This document shows, in pieces, positions 22,525-23,846 of a stretch of DNA of 23,846 nt. The notes under the pieces were generated by a model, which did not search any database, was not told the DNA's origin, and saw nothing but the letters and a program-made list of their open reading frames with translations. The translations under genes and the position numbers were made by a program. The stretch's first letter is position 1. Each line of letters opens with the position of its first letter. The DNA is from a virus: the IMG/VR virus record IMGVR_UViG_3300017987_000360, positions 1 through 23,846 of that record; one strand, 5' to 3'.

Positions 22525-22587
22525 CACGGATTCGACAGTAATAACACTAAAAACACACAGGCGTCGAAAAACAGCGGCGGTGAAACA

Positions 22588-22692
22588 GTGAACGGGGCGG
22601 AAACGATCAGGAAGGAACCCCACGGGCGGGGAACGTGGCGGGGCCGGAACCTATTCAATGCGGCGGCGGCTGTTGTGCTGTTGACGGTCTGA
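22588..22692 (+). CDS. Very short possible gene, 34 residues
   Basis: A GTG-start frame in the 208-base gap before the scaffold/protease gene encodes a basic N-terminus and a hydrophobic tail (NLFNAAAAVVLLTV). The base composition looks like the surrounding genes, but the ribosome-binding site is weak. It may be a true small protein or chance. Confidence 0.3.
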   Translation: MNGAETIRKEPHGRGTWRGRNLFNAAAAVVLLTV

Positions 22693-22732
22693 ATTGTATT
22701 CGCAACATCGAAGCAATTCTGAACCAGACGGC

Positions 22733-23710
22733 ATGGGACCAATGGTAAAAACGACGCCCAAGCAAATCAGCGAAACGATCGTCGAATCCCTGGCGGATAC
22801 ATCCTGTCAGGTGGATTCCGAATCGTTCGTGATCCGGGGCGTGAAGCTGATCGGGTTCGAATCACGGAACGGGCGCAGCTATCCGCCTTCCACGCTGAAG
22901 GCGGCTGTTCAGCACTACGAAAATACACCAGTCAATCTGGACCATCCCGCGAAGCCTACGGATTCCCGATCGGTTCGGGACCGAATCGGCGTCATTCGTT
23001 CCGCCAGGTTCATCGAAGGCCGGGGCGTGTTCGGGGACTTTCATTTCAACCCGAAACACGAAGCGGCGGAACAGATCGTCTGGGACGCCACGAACAATCC
23101 ATCCATCGTCGGGTTCAGTCACAACGCCAGCTTGCACATCGCCCGAAAGGGCGGGAAGTCCGTTGTGGAATCCATCGCGGGTGTTCGTTCGATGGATCTG
23201 GTGGCAGATCCGGCCACGACGTCAGGCTTTTTTGAATCAGTCACGGACGACGCGTCCGCCACGGAAGGCGTTTCTGATGACATCACAGATTCCGATTCTT
23301 TCACTGAAGGTGAAACCGTGAAACTAGAAGAACTCACACTGGAACAGATCGTGGAAGGCCGGGACGACGTGAAGGCGTTGGTGGTCAAGTCGGAACAACT
23401 GGAAGCCATTACGGCGGAACGTGACCAGCTGAAAGCGGAGAAGCGACAGCTGGAATTCGCGGCGGCCGTGGAATCAGAATTGGCAGCGTCCAAACTGACA
23501 GCCGAACAGGTGTCAGACGCCTTCCGAAAGACACTTCTGGCCACGGAATCGGCCGATGATCGGGAAGCCCTGATCGCCGATCGGGAATCCTGTTTCGAAG
23601 GACAGACCACGCCACCACCAAAGAAGAAACCAGCAACCACACCAGTCACGGAAGGCCAGGGCGAACCCCTGACGGCTCAGGATCTGGTGCGGGCGCTTCG
23701 AAGTCGATAA
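22733..23710 (+). CDS. Prohead protease fused to scaffold
   Basis: Several starts are possible: a TTG at 22694, and ATGs at 22733 and 22742. I chose 22733, giving 325 residues, without a strong ribosome-binding site to decide. Residues 30-165 look like a phage prohead protease of the herpesvirus/S78 style: VIRGVKLIGFESRNGRSYPP, the likely catalytic H71 in VNLDHPAKP, the likely nucleophile S129 in GFSHNASLHI, and SMDLVADPATTSGF. An acidic linker (170-210) leads to a coiled-coil scaffold region (EQLEAITAERDQLKAEKRQL) and a Pro/Lys-rich tail. It would guide capsid assembly and then cleave scaffold. A separate major capsid gene should follow outside the window. Confidence 0.82.
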   Translation: MGPMVKTTPKQISETIVESLADTSCQVDSESFVIRGVKLIGFESRNGRSYPPSTLKAAVQHYENTPVNLDHPAKPTDSRSVRDRIGVIRSARFIEGRGVFGDFHFNPKHEAAEQIVWDATNNPSIVGFSHNASLHIARKGGKSVVESIAGVRSMDLVADPATTSGFFESVTDDASATEGVSDDITDSDSFTEGETVKLEELTLEQIVEGRDDVKALVVKSEQLEAITAERDQLKAEKRQLEFAAAVESELAASKLTAEQVSDAFRKTLLATESADDREALIADRESCFEGQTTPPPKKKPATTPVTEGQGEPLTAQDLVRALRSR

Positions 23711-23718
23711 GCAACTAA

Positions 23719-23790
23719 CGCAGCGTGGGGAAGTAGTATCCCGTCGGGTTCATATCCCGAAGATCATCGGTGCAATTCCGGTCGCTGCCA
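23719..23790 (+). tRNA. tRNA-Met(CAT), initiator type
   Basis: A cloverleaf is clear. The acceptor is GCAGCG/CGCTGC (23720-23725/23783-23788) with an unpaired C1-C72. The D stem GGGA/TCCC (23728-23731/23739-23742) has loop AGTAGTA. The anticodon stem TCGGG/CCCGA (23744-23748/23756-23760) has loop TTCATAT, so the anticodon is CAT. The T stem ATCGG/CCGGT (23766-23770/23778-23782) has loop TGCAATT. Three consecutive G-C pairs next to the anticodon loop and the broken 1-72 pair are the classical initiator marks, and the central part resembles bacterial tRNA-fMet. Oddities are a D loop lacking GG and no encoded CCA. It follows the scaffold gene by eight bases. Confidence 0.85.
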
Positions 23791-23792
23791 TT

Positions 23793-23810
23793 TTCCAATT
23801 CAAATTGGAA
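23793..23810 (+). repeat. 18-base dyad TTCCAATTCAAATTGGAA, copy 4
   Basis: Perfect copy beginning three bases after the tRNA, followed by ACCGA as in copy 2. Its closeness to the tRNA end suggests a role in transcript ending, RNA processing or protein binding. The window ends 36 bases later with no further gene seen. Confidence 0.9.
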
Positions 23811-23846
23811 ACCGAACCTACCTCCTACCCTAAACGGGAACCGAAC

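Noticed and set aside
22681-22710. Promoter before the scaffold gene (TTGACG)
   Set aside because: There is a -35-like word but the expected -10 position reads AACATC, which is not convincing.
1-23846. CRISPR array, insertion sequence or rRNA gene
   Set aside because: No regularly spaced direct repeats, transposase-like protein, terminal inverted repeats with target duplications, or rRNA-like sequence was seen.

Overview
The window looks like part of a tailed double-stranded DNA bacteriophage or prophage. Nearly every gene is on the + strand, genes are packed with ATGA or TGATG overlaps, and there is a clear terminase / portal / MuF-like head protein / prohead protease-scaffold block. The base composition is fairly GC-rich and glutamate is coded mostly by GAA. 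I see no integrase, repressor or host flank, so lytic versus prophage cannot be decided. The host cannot be read directly. A planctomycete or similar environmental bacterium is my guess from the flavour of the proteins, and it is inference only.

Layout. (1) 1-5885 is an early recombination and replication block: the C-terminal part of a YqaJ-type exonuclease, a tRNA-like element, a RecT-type annealing protein, a small unknown gene, a long coiled-coil protein, a DUF1643 protein, a probable replication-organiser protein and an unknown gene. (2) 5883-7800 is a compositionally different island. It is bounded and divided by three imperfect hairpins that look like integron attC sites, two of them clearly homologous. 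It carries a small cytosine-C5 DNA methyltransferase whose start codon lies in the attC core, two unknown genes, and a non-coding segment with two tRNA-like T-arm/acceptor structures. (3) 7769-8394 has no convincing gene; it holds two copies of an 18-base palindrome, a strong hairpin and a tandem operator-like repeat. (4) 8395-13024 is an operon of small membrane or exported proteins around a papain-like cysteine protease and a membrane-anchored zinc-finger/thioredoxin fusion. This is a candidate lysis or envelope module. (5) 13012-16481 codes tail-fibre-like and other beta-rich virion proteins. (6) 16481-23710 is the packaging and head block. (7) 23719-23790 is an initiator-type tRNA-Met, followed at once by a fourth copy of the palindrome.

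How it may work together. The exonuclease and RecT would form a Red-like recombination pair, and the 4304-5272 product may organise replication. The operon from 8395 to 22524 is almost continuously coupled by overlapping start and stop codons, so late functions are probably read as one transcript from the 8.3 kb region. The features most worth follow-up are the integron-like cassette island inside a phage, the four same-orientation copies of TTCCAATTCAAATTGGAA, and the set of canonical and non-canonical tRNA-like elements.
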